A stretch of DNA of 64,000 bases from Stappia sp. BW2 (GCF_008107695.1 NZ_VIRG01000066.1:558001-622000); one strand, 5' to 3'. Shown: positions 55,452 through 64,000, numbered from the stretch's first letter. A program made the numbers and translations. Notes: a model not told the origin generated them from the sequence alone.

Positions 55452-56375
55452 TCAATCGTAGCGCACACGCGGATCAAGCAGTGCATAGAGCAGATCCACG
55501 AGGAGGTTGAACAGGATGACAAAGCAGGCAACGACAACAACCGTGCCCATGACGAGCGTGTAATCGCGGTTTAGAGCGCCTTGCACGAAGTAGCGGCCAA
55601 TGCCCGGGATACCGAAGATGGTTTCGATCACGACCGACCCGGTGAGCAGCGCCGCGGCGGCCGGGCCAAGATAGGAAACCACCGGCAGGATCGCCCCTCT
55701 GAGCGCGTGCACCACGACGATCATGTAGGAGGTCAGCCCATAGGCACGAGCCGTTCGGACATGGTTGGACCGAAGAGCTTCGATCATCGAACCGCGCGTG
55801 AGACGCGCCACAACGGCGATCTGCGGCAAGGCCAGGGTGACCACCGGCAGGACGCGGTTGACGAAAGCTCCGCCGTTCCATCCGCCGACCGGCAACCAGC
55901 CAAGCCAGACGCCGAGAAGCAGCGTCAGTATGGGCGCCACGACGAAGTTGGGGATCGTCACACCCAGCGTTGCCGCCGCCATGATCGAATAGTCCGCCGG
56001 CTTGTTCTGGCGAAGCGCCGCCGACACGCCAAGAATGCCACCAACGATCAGCGCCAGGCACAGCGCGGACAAGCCCAACTGGATGGAGATGGGAAGACTT
56101 TCCGCGAACAACTCGTTGATCGTGAAATCACGGAAATAGAAGCTTGGACCAAAGTCCAGACGGGCCACGCTCTGCAGGTACAACAGGTACTGGTTCCACA
56201 GGGGCTCGTTGAGATGGTAGATCTTGTTGAGGTTCTCCATCACCTTTGCTTCCAGCGGGCGTTCCAGATCGAACGGTCCCCCCGGTGCAATGCGGATCAG
56301 GAAAAACGAAATCGTGACAATCAGAAATAGCGTCGGGATTGCGCCGAGCAATCGTCCGAGGACATAGCGGAGCAT
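55452..56375 (-). CDS. Peptide ABC transporter permease, OppB-like (307 aa)
   Basis: Six TM segments. The first begins LRYVLGRLLGAIPTLFLIVT, a periplasmic loop (about 33-95) follows, and the EAA loop near ARAYGLTSYMIVVVHALRGA couples to the ATPase. Ends LLDPRVRYD, the usual OppB tail. Follows oppA by 107 bp containing a hairpin. Confidence 0.92.
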   Translation of the reverse strand: MLRYVLGRLLGAIPTLFLIVTISFFLIRIAPGGPFDLERPLEAKVMENLNKIYHLNEPLWNQYLLYLQSVARLDFGPSFYFRDFTINELFAESLPISIQLGLSALCLALIVGGILGVSAALRQNKPADYSIMAAATLGVTIPNFVVAPILTLLLGVWLGWLPVGGWNGGAFVNRVLPVVTLALPQIAVVARLTRGSMIEALRSNHVRTARAYGLTSYMIVVVHALRGAILPVVSYLGPAAAALLTGSVVIETIFGIPGIGRYFVQGALNRDYTLVMGTVVVVACFVILFNLLVDLLYALLDPRVRYD

Positions 56376-56444
56376 GGGCCTTGCCTCTGTCGTTAAACGG
56401 CGGTCTTTCGGTCAATCTTGATTGATTGATGCCGCCTTGCAAGA

Positions 56445-56467
56445 ACCGGCAGGGAATCCCTGCCGGT
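56445..56467 (-). other. oppA-oppB intergenic hairpin
   Basis: A 10-bp GC-rich stem (accggcaggg with ccctgccggt) and a three-base loop, 16 bp after the oppA stop and with no T run. Such hairpins after binding-protein genes stabilise the oppA mRNA or partly end transcription, giving excess binding protein. Confidence 0.6.
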
Positions 56468-56482
56468 CTCGATGTTGCCAGG

Positions 56483-58069
56483 TTACTCGGAGATGCTCAT
56501 CCAGCGAGACGGGTGGATGTTGAGGAGGTTATCCTCAAATCCTGCCACCTTGTCGGAGACCAGGTTCATGGACCCGTAGTACATCATCGGGATGAACGGC
56601 AGATCCCGCATGAAGATCTCTTCGGCCTGCTTCAGGATGTCCGCGCGCTTCTCCAGATCCACCGTGACGGCCGCTTCATCCATGAGTGCGTCGTACTCTG
56701 GGTTGTTGTAGCGGGCATAGTTGAAGCCGTCGTTGTCGCTCTCGACCATGAACAGGAAGTTCTGCGGGTCGGAGTAGTCGCCGATCCAGCCGGCACGGGC
56801 GACGTCAAAGTCCTGACGGTCACGCAGCATGGCGTAATGCGTCTTGGTATCGGTGTTGATCAGCTTCACGTTGACGCCAAGAGGCTTCCACATGTCGGCG
56901 ACGGCGACGGCCGTGTTCTTGTGGTTTTCCGACGTGTTGTAGTTGATCGTCAGTTCGACCGGGTTATCCGGACCGTAACCGGCTTTCGTCAGCAGCTCGA
57001 TCGCTTTTTCCTCGCGGTCGATCTGGGACATGTCCTTGTAGTCCGCATAGGCCGGCTCACCATAGTTGCCGATCCCCGGCGGCACGAAGGAATAGCCGGC
57101 AACCATCGTGGAGCCCCAGATTTCATCGGCCAGGAACTCACGGTCGATCGCCATGGACAGAGCCTGGCGAACGTCCGGGTTCTTCAGGACTTCGTCTTCG
57201 TGATTGAGGGCATAGTAGTAGGTGCCGAGATATGGAGCCACGTGGAACTGGTCGCCCAGGTTCTCACGCATGAAGGCAACCTGCTCGGTCGGTGCATCGT
57301 TGTTGGTATCCAGTTCACCGGCCTGGAACCGACGCAGGGCCGCGCCACGGTCTTCCGTCGGATAGAAGAAGACGGTGTCGATCTTGACCTGATCAGCGTC
57401 ATGGAAATAAGGGTTCTTGACCGCTTTCACATGGGCGTTCGGGACGAACTCGGCCAGAGTGAAGGGGCCGTTGGTGACGATGTTTTCGGCCTTCACGAAA
57501 TCGGAGCCGAATTTCTCGACAGAGGCCGGATGGACCGGAAGGCCGGTCTGGTGGCCCAGAAGATCAATGAAATACGGTGTCGGAGACTCCAGAGAAATCT
57601 CGAGCGTGTGATCGTCAAGCGCCTTCACGCCAAGGTCTTCCGGCTTGGCTTCGCCCTTGTTGACCTTTTCAGCATTCAGGATCGGATACAGGACGTTGGC
57701 ATATTTCGCGCCCGTTTCCGGGTTCATGATGCGCTGAAGCGAATAGACGAAATCACCGGCAACGACCGGATCGCCATTGGACCACTTGGCATCGTCGCGC
57801 AGGGTGAAGGTGTAGGTCTTGCCGTCGTCGGAAACCTCCCACTCGGACGCTACGCCCGGAATGATCTTGCCGTCGGCGCCATAGGCGACCAGACCTTCGT
57901 AGAGATCGCGCAGGATATGGGCTTCGTAGGTTGTGGAGGTCTTGTGCTGGTCCAGGGTTTCCGGATCGGCAGTGTTGCCGCGGTGGTAAACCACCTCTGC
58001 AACCGCAGTGAATGATGTAGCAGCCATCAAGGCAGCCGCAAGCGCTGTTACGCGCATGGACTTGAACAT
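56483..58069 (-). CDS. Peptide ABC transporter substrate-binding protein, OppA-like (528 aa)
   Basis: A family 5 periplasmic binding protein. Signal peptide (about 1-24) ending AVAE. Landmarks include VYHRGNTADPETLDQHKTST, WSNGDPVVAGDFVYSLQRIM and PFFMV-like segments of the E. coli OppA/MppA branch, so tri- to pentapeptides or murein peptides are possible ligands. The ATG at 58069 has GGGAG seven bases upstream. First gene of the operon; the 220 bp upstream contain its promoter. Confidence 0.92.
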   Translation of the reverse strand: MFKSMRVTALAAALMAATSFTAVAEVVYHRGNTADPETLDQHKTSTTYEAHILRDLYEGLVAYGADGKIIPGVASEWEVSDDGKTYTFTLRDDAKWSNGDPVVAGDFVYSLQRIMNPETGAKYANVLYPILNAEKVNKGEAKPEDLGVKALDDHTLEISLESPTPYFIDLLGHQTGLPVHPASVEKFGSDFVKAENIVTNGPFTLAEFVPNAHVKAVKNPYFHDADQVKIDTVFFYPTEDRGAALRRFQAGELDTNNDAPTEQVAFMRENLGDQFHVAPYLGTYYYALNHEDEVLKNPDVRQALSMAIDREFLADEIWGSTMVAGYSFVPPGIGNYGEPAYADYKDMSQIDREEKAIELLTKAGYGPDNPVELTINYNTSENHKNTAVAVADMWKPLGVNVKLINTDTKTHYAMLRDRQDFDVARAGWIGDYSDPQNFLFMVESDNDGFNYARYNNPEYDALMDEAAVTVDLEKRADILKQAEEIFMRDLPFIPMMYYGSMNLVSDKVAGFEDNLLNIHPSRWMSISE

Positions 58070-58291
58070 ATCGCTCTCCCCTCTTGGGTTATAGTTGAAA
58101 CAAATGGAACGATAGGGAACACGATTCCACGCTCTTTGCGCGCAATCAAGCGTACCCCAGCGGCACATTCCAATCACAGCGACAAAAAGGCGATGTTTTT
58201 GCAGATTTTCGAACTTGGGCGGAATATTTTTTCCCGTTTTTACTGCGCAATCAAATATATCAACCTCATCATGCGCAATATTATTTCGTGC

Positions 58292-58774
58292 CTATCGGCA
58301 AAATCGGTATTTTCCGCTATGCGCCAGATACATGCCCGTATTGGGGTTGAAGGACTTGAATTTCCGCGCGCAGTAGGCGGTCCAGTCGGGGGTAAACGGA
58401 GCCAGACCGGTCTTGGTATAGGGGACACGCTGCGGCTGTCCGCGGTAGCGCGGCGGGTTTACATAAACCCGTGACCGGTAAGGATAGGCTCTCATGTCAT
58501 AGGGGTGGTAATAATAAGGGGCGCCGTAAGGGCGATAGGGCGGGCCGTAGCGACCATAGGGTGCATAGAAAGCACCGCCGCGATACCCGCGATTTCCGAA
58601 ACCAAAGCCGATGCCAACGCCATTGAAATAAATGCCGTCGGCCTGTGCACGCGTTGCACCGCTCAGGCTGCCGAATGCCCCTGCCACACAGATTGCGGCG
58701 GCTGTGACACAGGTCAGGAACCACTTGCGCACACTGATGCTGCGTTCACGGTTCGCCGGTTTCAGGTCAGACAT
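58292..58774 (-). CDS. BA14K-family protein (160 aa)
   Basis: An exported or membrane-anchored protein with a hydrophobic segment (about 18-45) then a Gly/Tyr/Pro-rich part (YGRYGPPYRPYGAPYYYHPY) and a C-terminal BA14K module, DWTAYCARKFKSFNPNTGMY ending CR. BA14K, first seen as a Brucella immunoreactive protein, is typical of Hyphomicrobiales. AGGAG eight bases before ATG 58774 sets the start. Confidence 0.82.
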   Translation of the reverse strand: MSDLKPANRERSISVRKWFLTCVTAAAICVAGAFGSLSGATRAQADGIYFNGVGIGFGFGNRGYRGGAFYAPYGRYGPPYRPYGAPYYYHPYDMRAYPYRSRVYVNPPRYRGQPQRVPYTKTGLAPFTPDWTAYCARKFKSFNPNTGMYLAHSGKYRFCR

Positions 58775-58977
58775 GATGCTCTCTCCTGTCGGCGCACGTC
58801 TTGCGCCTGTTGGTCGCCCCTGTCCACGTGCCAGCAAGAATACCCCATTTTCGCAGTGAAATCTCTCTGATGCCGATCAAAAATACAGGACGTTCTTTCC
58901 GGGCCGCTTGCGCGGCAAACGCGTGGCCAGTAAACCGGGCGCCGATCCGACATTCCGACCGGGAAAACAAAACCCTC

Positions 58978-60789
58978 ATGGCTCCACCGCTGCTGACACT
59001 CCGCGACGTTCATCTGACCTTTGGCGGCACACCTCTGCTGACCGGCGCAGAGCTTTCCGTTTCCGAAGGGGAACGCATGTGCCTGGTCGGCCGCAACGGC
59101 TCGGGCAAGTCGACCCTTTTAAAGATCGCCGCCGGCATGGTGGAGATGGACAAGGGCGAACGTTTCTTCCAGCCCGGGCGCACCGTGCGCTATCTGCCGC
59201 AGGACCCGGACCTGTCCGCCTATGCGTCCACGCTGGACTACGTCAACGAGGGGCTGACAGAGGGCGACGATCCCTATCGCGGCGCCTATCTTCTGGAAGT
59301 CCTCGGCCTTACAGGCTCTGAAGATCCGAAGTCCCTTTCGGGCGGCGAAGCCCGCAGGGCCGCCCTCGCCCGGACACTTGCGCCGGAGCCGGATATCCTG
59401 CTGCTCGACGAACCGACCAACCACCTGGACCTTCCCGCCATTGAATGGCTGGAACAGGAGCTGAAGAGCCTCAAGTCCGCTCTGGTGCTGATTTCCCACG
59501 ACCGTCGCTTCCTGGAGAACCTGTCGCGCACCACTGTCTGGATCGACCGCGGCGTCGCACGTCGGCTCGACAAGGGGTTCGCCCACTTCGAGGCCTGGCG
59601 CGACGAGGTGTTCGAGCAGGAAGAGGTTGACCAGCAGAAGCTGGCGCAAAAGATCAAGCGCGAAGAACACTGGATGACCTACGGCGTCACGGCCCGGCGC
59701 AAGCGCAACATGCGCCGGGTGCGCGAGCTGGCGGACCTGCGCAAGCAGAAGCGCGAGCATCGCGGCCCCCAGGGCACTGCCAAGCTCGCGGCAGCGGATG
59801 CCGAAGTCTCGGGCAAACTGGTGATCGAAGCCAAGAACATCTCCAAGACCTATGGCGAACGCGACATCGTCAAGGACTTCTCCACCCGCATCCAGCGCGG
59901 CGACCGGGTAGGCTTTGTCGGCCCGAACGGCGCGGGCAAAACCACCCTGTTGAAGATGCTGACAGGCGAGCTGGCCCCGGACACGGGCACGACGCGTCTC
60001 GGCACCAACCTGGAAATGGTCACGCTCGACCAGAAGCGCGAAAACCTCAATCTCAACGACACGCTGTCTTCCGTGTTGACCGGCGGTCGCGGCGATACCG
60101 TGGTGATTGGCGACGAGACCAAACATGTCATGTCCTACATGAAGGACTTCCTGTTTTCGCCGGAACAGGCGCGCACGCCGGTGGGTGTGCTGTCGGGCGG
60201 TGAGCGCGCTCGCGCCATGCTCGCCCGGGCATTGGCCAACAAGTCGAACCTGATGGTGCTCGACGAACCGACCAACGACCTCGACCTGGAAACGCTCGAC
60301 CTACTGCAGGAACTTCTGGCCGACTATCCCGGCACTGCTCTGATCGTCTCGCACGACCGCGACTTCCTTGACCGGGTGGCGACGTCCGTGATCGTTTCGG
60401 AAGGCGAAGGCCTGTGGCGGGAATACGCCGGTGGCTATACCGACATGCTGGCCCAGCGGGGCGAAGGTGTGACGGCCCGCAAAGTCGACAAGGCCGCACC
60501 GGCAAAGAAGGAAAAACCTTCCGGTACAGAGGTTTCCTCGCAGAAGCCTCAGGCGAAATCGAAACTGAGCTTCACCCAGCAGCACCTCTTGAAAACCCTG
60601 CCGGACACGATCGAGAAACTTGAAGCGCGTCTTGAAAAGCTTCAGGCGGAAATGAACGACCCGCAGCTTTATGTGAAGAACCCTGACAAGTTTGCCAAGA
60701 TCTCCCAGCAAATCACTGATCTCACAGAGGAAAAAGGCTCTGCGGAAGAGCAGTGGCTGGAGCTGGAAATGCTGAACGAGGCAAGCTAG
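58978..60789 (+). CDS. uup: ABC-F family ATPase, Uup-like (603 aa)
   Basis: A soluble double-ABC protein of the translation-associated ABC-F group. Domain 1: GRNGSGKST, LSGGEARRAALARTL, LLLDEPTNHLDL; the inter-domain linker about 240-300 with the basic EEHWMTYGVTARRKRNMRR; domain 2: GPNGAGKTT, LSGGERARAMLARAL, VLDEPTNDLDL. The C-terminal coiled coil (about 545-600) is the DNA-binding part of Uup. ATG 58978 is chosen; a longer reading to 58801 has no match. The ribosome-binding site is weak. Confidence 0.92.
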   Translation: MAPPLLTLRDVHLTFGGTPLLTGAELSVSEGERMCLVGRNGSGKSTLLKIAAGMVEMDKGERFFQPGRTVRYLPQDPDLSAYASTLDYVNEGLTEGDDPYRGAYLLEVLGLTGSEDPKSLSGGEARRAALARTLAPEPDILLLDEPTNHLDLPAIEWLEQELKSLKSALVLISHDRRFLENLSRTTVWIDRGVARRLDKGFAHFEAWRDEVFEQEEVDQQKLAQKIKREEHWMTYGVTARRKRNMRRVRELADLRKQKREHRGPQGTAKLAAADAEVSGKLVIEAKNISKTYGERDIVKDFSTRIQRGDRVGFVGPNGAGKTTLLKMLTGELAPDTGTTRLGTNLEMVTLDQKRENLNLNDTLSSVLTGGRGDTVVIGDETKHVMSYMKDFLFSPEQARTPVGVLSGGERARAMLARALANKSNLMVLDEPTNDLDLETLDLLQELLADYPGTALIVSHDRDFLDRVATSVIVSEGEGLWREYAGGYTDMLAQRGEGVTARKVDKAAPAKKEKPSGTEVSSQKPQAKSKLSFTQQHLLKTLPDTIEKLEARLEKLQAEMNDPQLYVKNPDKFAKISQQITDLTEEKGSAEEQWLELEMLNEAS

Positions 60790-61006
60790 CCAGACAGGTT
60801 AGCCGCTCATCTTCAGAAATTGATTCAAGTTCTCGCCTGGGCTGAAGCGGCAACGAACCGCCGCTTCAGAGTGATGAAAGCGAGCGATCGGCCGTCTGCC
60901 GCATGCGCCCTCGAACGGCCGGCGCGGATGATGAGGCAGTCTGTTCCGGACGGAACCCACCGCCCCCTTGTCGCGTTTCCTCCATGAACAAGAAGGAGAC
61001 GCACAA

Positions 61007-61669
61007 ATGCACAAGGCGACCATTCTCAAAATCGAACAGGTCACGCACGACGTGAAACGCTTCCGTCTTGTCGAGCCAGACGGATTCGACTTCAAGGCCG
61101 GTGACGCCACAGAGATTGCCGTCGATGAAGACGGTTGGCGGGAAGAGACACGGCCCTTCACCATGACCTCGCTGCCGGAAGAGCGCACGCTTGAGTTCAC
61201 CATCAAGGGCTACCCCGATCGTGACGGCGTCACAGAGCGCCTTCACAATTTGAAGGAAGGCGACACCGTACTGATCGCTCAGCCGTTCGAGACATTCCGG
61301 TACGACGAGCCCGGCGTGTTCATTGCCGGCGGCGCCGGCATCACACCGTTCCTTGCGATTTTCCGGGATCTGGAAAAGAAGGGCAAGCTGGACGGCAACC
61401 AGCTTATCTTCGCCAACAAGACCTCGGACGACATCATCTATCGTCAGGAACTGGAGGCGATGGAAGGCCTGAAGGTCGAGCACATCCTGTCGGATGAAGA
61501 TACCGCAGGCAGTCACCATGGCATGGTTGATGCCAGCATGATCAAAGACCTGGTGCCGGATCTTGACCGTCACTTCTACCTGTGCGGACCACCGCCCATG
61601 ATGGAAGCTGTTCAGGACGTTCTTGAGAACATGGGTGTCAAACCCAATTCGGTGGAGTTCAGCGAGTAA
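61007..61669 (+). CDS. FAD/NAD(P)-binding reductase, ferredoxin-reductase fold (220 aa)
   Basis: An FNR-fold flavoprotein with RPFTMTS near 49 (the RxYS FAD motif), FIAGGAGITPFLAIFR near 107 (NAD(P) site) and FYLCGPPPMMEAVQD near the end. No [2Fe-2S] or globin domain is fused, so it is a stand-alone electron-transfer reductase whose partner is unknown. AAGGAG eight bases before ATG 61007. Confidence 0.88.
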   Translation: MHKATILKIEQVTHDVKRFRLVEPDGFDFKAGDATEIAVDEDGWREETRPFTMTSLPEERTLEFTIKGYPDRDGVTERLHNLKEGDTVLIAQPFETFRYDEPGVFIAGGAGITPFLAIFRDLEKKGKLDGNQLIFANKTSDDIIYRQELEAMEGLKVEHILSDEDTAGSHHGMVDASMIKDLVPDLDRHFYLCGPPPMMEAVQDVLENMGVKPNSVEFSE

Positions 61670-61736
61670 GCAGGACTGTCACATAGGTCCTCGGCTGATC
61701 CGCCGTCACTGCGGTCAGCTTGAGAGTACCTAAAAG

Positions 61737-61775
61737 GAGACCCGGGCTCACCGAGCCCGGGTCTCTGCTGTTTTT
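61737..61775 (+). terminator. Rho-independent terminator
   Basis: A perfect 13-bp stem (61737-61749 with 61753-61765), loop acc, then tgctgttttt. It ends the reductase transcript and faces the convergent GNAT gene. Confidence 0.85.
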
Positions 61776-61824
61776 CAAAGGCTGTCATCCGGCGGGCATT
61801 TGCGCCACAGACGGAAACGCCGCC

Positions 61825-62397
61825 TTACCGCAAATCCTTATAGAAGACAGTCGTTGCGTCCAGATGGCCATGGCTGTTGTAGGCATAATCGGGAATGACG
61901 CCTGCCTTTTGGTATCCGCAGGTGGGATAAAGCTTTTCCGCCCTGTCTCCGGTAACCGTATCCAGCACCAGCATCCAGCGGTTCACCGACAAGGCGAGCC
62001 CATCGACGGCAGCCATCAGCTTTCTGGCAAGACCCTTGCGGCGGTGGTCCGGATGAACCATCAGTTTGGCGACATCCGCCCGATGGGGCTGATTGTCTGC
62101 CCCTTCCTTCACCAGCATCACGACTCCGGCAACCTCCGGGCCCTGACGGGCAACGAGCAGAAAGGCCTCGCCGCTCTCGATGGCAGGCAGCTTACTGGTC
62201 CAGAACGCTTCGGCCTTTTCCAGTGACATCGGCAGCATAAAGCCGATGCCCGCACCATCTTCGACACAGGCTTTCAGGAGTTGCCCCAGAGCAGAAAGGG
62301 ACCTGCGAACTTCGCCCGCAGACATCAGAAAGACCGGGGGTTCGGGTACGAAAGGCTCAGTCTGCGGGGAAGCGGCGGCGTTTTCGGAAAGCGTCAT
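61825..62397 (-). CDS. GNAT-family N-acetyltransferase (190 aa)
   Basis: An acetyl-CoA-dependent acetyltransferase. VAKLMVHPDHRRKGLARKLM near 110-130 holds the CoA-binding R/QxxGxG/A motif (RRKGLA), and the fold ends with YPTCGYQKAG. The first 25 residues are a Pro/Glu-rich tail. Its ATG overlaps the stop of the XRE-cupin regulator as ATGA, so it is co-translated with it and probably under its control. Substrate unknown. Confidence 0.85.
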   Translation of the reverse strand: MTLSENAAASPQTEPFVPEPPVFLMSAGEVRRSLSALGQLLKACVEDGAGIGFMLPMSLEKAEAFWTSKLPAIESGEAFLLVARQGPEVAGVVMLVKEGADNQPHRADVAKLMVHPDHRRKGLARKLMAAVDGLALSVNRWMLVLDTVTGDRAEKLYPTCGYQKAGVIPDYAYNSHGHLDATTVFYKDLR

Positions 62398-62948
62398 GGC
62401 GTGATCACCGTCAGGAAATAGCGTGCCGGCACCTTGCCGGACGCATGATAGCTGTTGGGAGAATTGAGGCGAAAGCGGAGTGCGTCGCCGGGGTCCAGAT
62501 CATAAGTGTCGAGACCAATGACAAGCCGCAGACTGCCCTCCAGAAGCACAAGTTGGTGCTCCAGATCAGGCACCGGTGGCGCGGCATAGGCAACAGTGGC
62601 ACCGGGAGGAATGTAGCCTTCGATCATTGCCCCGCGGTAACCACTGGCGGCGGGTGTCAGCGTGCGCCGGGTGTAACCTGTCTCCGGGTCCGTCCAGATG
62701 GCCTGGGCGTCCCGGGTTACAAGGCGTTCGACTGTTGAGGAAGCCGGGCCGAAGAGTTCGGCCATGGAAAGCCCGAACGCGGCGGCAAGCTTGCCAAGCA
62801 CACTTGCTGTCGGGCTGGTATCGCCGCGCTCGATCCGCGACAGTGTCGCCCGGCTGATGCCGGTGCGTTCCGCCAGCTCTTCCAGCGGCCAGTTTCTGGA
62901 CCGGCGCAGCTCGGTCAGCCGCCTGGCCAGTTCTTTATCAAGGCTCAT
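62394..62948 (-). CDS. XRE-family regulator with C-terminal cupin (184 aa)
   Basis: An HTH_3 domain (about 5-60: ELARRLTELRRSRNWPLEEL, RTGISRATLSRIERGDTSPT) and a cupin sensor (about 110-180: HQLVLLEGSLRLVIGLDTYD, LDPGDALRFRLNSPNSYH). ATG 62948 is four bases after a 44-bp palindrome. An ATG at 62963 would fall inside the palindrome. This kind of regulator commonly controls the gene it is joined to, here the GNAT. Confidence 0.85.
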   Translation of the reverse strand: MSLDKELARRLTELRRSRNWPLEELAERTGISRATLSRIERGDTSPTASVLGKLAAAFGLSMAELFGPASSTVERLVTRDAQAIWTDPETGYTRRTLTPAASGYRGAMIEGYIPPGATVAYAAPPVPDLEHQLVLLEGSLRLVIGLDTYDLDPGDALRFRLNSPNSYHASGKVPARYFLTVITP

Positions 62949-62951
62949 CAC

Positions 62952-62995
62952 CACAAATCCCATAAACGAGAATTTTCTCATATATGGGATTTGTG
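62952..62995. promoter_or_regulatory. 44-bp palindrome upstream of the XRE-cupin gene
   Basis: Perfect 13-bp outer arms (62952-62964 and 62983-62995) and an inner gagaa/ttctc pair share one centre at 62973.5, giving 19 of 21 arm positions paired (62973/62974 lie at the middle). It covers the ribosome-binding region of the gene, so it may act as operator DNA and as an RNA hairpin hiding the GGGAT site. Confidence 0.65.
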
Positions 62996-63118
62996 AGTTT
63001 TCAAAGCTCAAAAAATGAGCGGTCGCATTCGACCAGGGGCATGCCGATGTTCGAAAGTCCTGCCTTGCCGCTCAGGCGACAAGTCCGGTTTCCGTATCAA
63101 AATGCCCTTTGACCAAGC

Positions 63119-64000
63119 CTACACTCTGGAGAACACCGCGCTTGCATTCACACCGCCGAAGCCAAACCCGTTGGTGAGGATGTGGTTGACGTCGCGAGCA
63201 ATGGCCTTGCCGGGGATCATTTCGAACCGGCTCATGGCCTCGTCGGCAGCTTCCAGATTACGGGACGGCGGCAGCAGGCCGCTCATCAGCGCCTTCACGC
63301 AGGCAATCGCTTCTACGGCACCAGCGGCTCCCAGCAAGTGCCCGAACATCGACTTGGACGACGACACCGCCAGGTCCTTGCCACGGTTTTCGAACAGGGT
63401 TGTCAGGGCTGCGATCTCGGCGGCATCGCCGACAGGCGTCGACGTGGAGTGTGCATTGACGTAGCCGATTTCACCGGCCGAGAGATTGGCCGTCGACAAG
63501 GCCTGCCGCATGGCCCGAAGCCCCCCCTCACCGTCCGGCGAAGACGCGGTGACATGATAGGCGTCGGCGCTGGTGCCGTAACCGGCCAGCTCGGCCAGGA
63601 TCGTCGCACCACGAGCCTTCGCATGGTCGTACTCTTCCAGGATCAGCGCGCCGGCGCCCTCCCCCATGATGAAACCGTCGCGGTCCTGGTCAAACGGCCT
63701 GGACGCATGGGCGGGATCGTCGTTGCGTTTGGACGACATGGCCTTTGCGGCACAGAAACCGGCATAAGACACCCTGTCGATACAGGCTTCGGACCCGCCG
63801 GCCACCATCACGTCGGCTTCTCCCGAACGGATCATGCGGGCGGCATCGCCAAGGGCCTGCAAGGAGGCGGCACAGGCCGTCACCGGCGCACCAATCGGAC
63901 CTTTGAGGCCGTGACGGATAGAGACCTGCCCTGCGGCAAGGTTCGCCAGGAATGATGGCACCAGAAAGGGTGAGGCGCGGCGCGGGCCTTTTTCGTCCAC
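63119..64000 (-). CDS. Beta-ketoacyl-ACP synthase II, 3' part (cut by window edge)
   Basis: A condensing enzyme of fatty acid synthesis; 293 residues are visible and the N terminus lies beyond the window. The Cys nucleophile is in VTACAASLQALG, the first catalytic His in NAHSTSTPVGD (most FabF have NAHGTSTP), the second His and Lys in KSMFGHLLGAAGAVE, and the tail has GFGFGGVNASAVF. The FabF-type family is sure; a role in very-long-chain lipid A acyl synthesis (fabF-XL type), as in rhizobia, is possible and would be told by the next genes. Confidence 0.9.
   Translation of the reverse strand: MDEKGPRRASPFLVPSFLANLAAGQVSIRHGLKGPIGAPVTACAASLQALGDAARMIRSGEADVMVAGGSEACIDRVSYAGFCAAKAMSSKRNDDPAHASRPFDQDRDGFIMGEGAGALILEEYDHAKARGATILAELAGYGTSADAYHVTASSPDGEGGLRAMRQALSTANLSAGEIGYVNAHSTSTPVGDAAEIAALTTLFENRGKDLAVSSSKSMFGHLLGAAGAVEAIACVKALMSGLLPPSRNLEAADEAMSRFEMIPGKAIARDVNHILTNGFGFGGVNASAVFSRV

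Noticed and set aside
1..64000. CRISPR arrays, insertion sequences, integrases or prophage genes
   Set aside because: No regular short repeats with spacers, no transposase or integrase motifs and no terminal inverted repeats were seen; the only foreign-looking stretch is the toxin-immunity remnant at 17.6-19.8 kb.

Overview
The window reads as a chromosomal segment of an alphaproteobacterium, most likely of the Hyphomicrobiales and plausibly a marine Stappiaceae (Roseibium/Labrenzia)-type bacterium. Supporting features are high GC with Shine-Dalgarno-led genes, a BA14K-family protein, a SitABCD importer behind Mur-like operators, a fused CysNC, a DUF2783/flavoprotein pair in a homogentisate cluster and an AmpR/class A beta-lactamase pair. 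The taxonomic call is an inference from gene content. No rRNA, CRISPR array, insertion sequence or prophage was seen. Two tRNA genes (Pro-CGG, Gln-UUG) are present.

Layout. 0.3-7.5 kb: a chemoreceptor, two small exported proteins, a class A beta-lactamase divergent from an AmpR-type LysR regulator, and the two halves of the tRNA-modifying MnmC enzyme as separate divergent genes. 7.6-17.5 kb: a small membrane protein, a YbaK deacylase, a Fic protein, a UDP-glucuronate epimerase, a cysQ-cysD-cysNC PAPS operon, a PilZ protein, and a GST divergent from a WYL regulator. 17.6-19.9 kb: an AT-rich stretch next to tRNA-Pro holding broken FhaB/CdiA-type pieces, two toxin-tail remnants and three small immunity-like genes. 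This looks like a decayed contact-dependent-inhibition array. 20.6-25 kb: an RND efflux pump and its adaptor. 25.3-29 kb: sitABCD with two Mur-like palindromes. 29.3-31.7 kb: a second, larger chemoreceptor.

32-39 kb is an aromatic catabolism cluster on the minus strand: homogentisate dioxygenase, fumarylacetoacetase, an AhpD-like protein, a metallo-beta-lactamase-fold protein with a depleted metal site, a DinB-fold protein, a flavoprotein hydroxylase and a 62-residue DUF2783 partner. No GST-type maleylacetoacetate isomerase is in the cluster. The DinB-fold protein is the best local candidate for that step, and the flavoprotein plus its small partner may feed homogentisate into the pathway (MhaAB-like).

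39.4-49.4 kb is mixed metabolism: SnoaL-like protein, HerA-like ATPase, solute-binding protein, bicupin, DUF2867, nitroreductase, EamA exporter with a divergent MetR-like regulator, malonyl-CoA synthetase and hemolysin III. 49.5-58.1 kb carries an L,D-transpeptidase, a membrane dipeptidase, a GntR regulator and an oppABC-DF peptide importer. These fit a peptide or peptidoglycan-fragment uptake theme. 58.3-64 kb has BA14K, an ABC-F ATPase, a flavodoxin-reductase-like enzyme, an XRE-cupin regulator coupled to a GNAT acetyltransferase beneath a 44-bp palindrome, and the 3' part of a beta-ketoacyl-ACP synthase II cut by the window edge.
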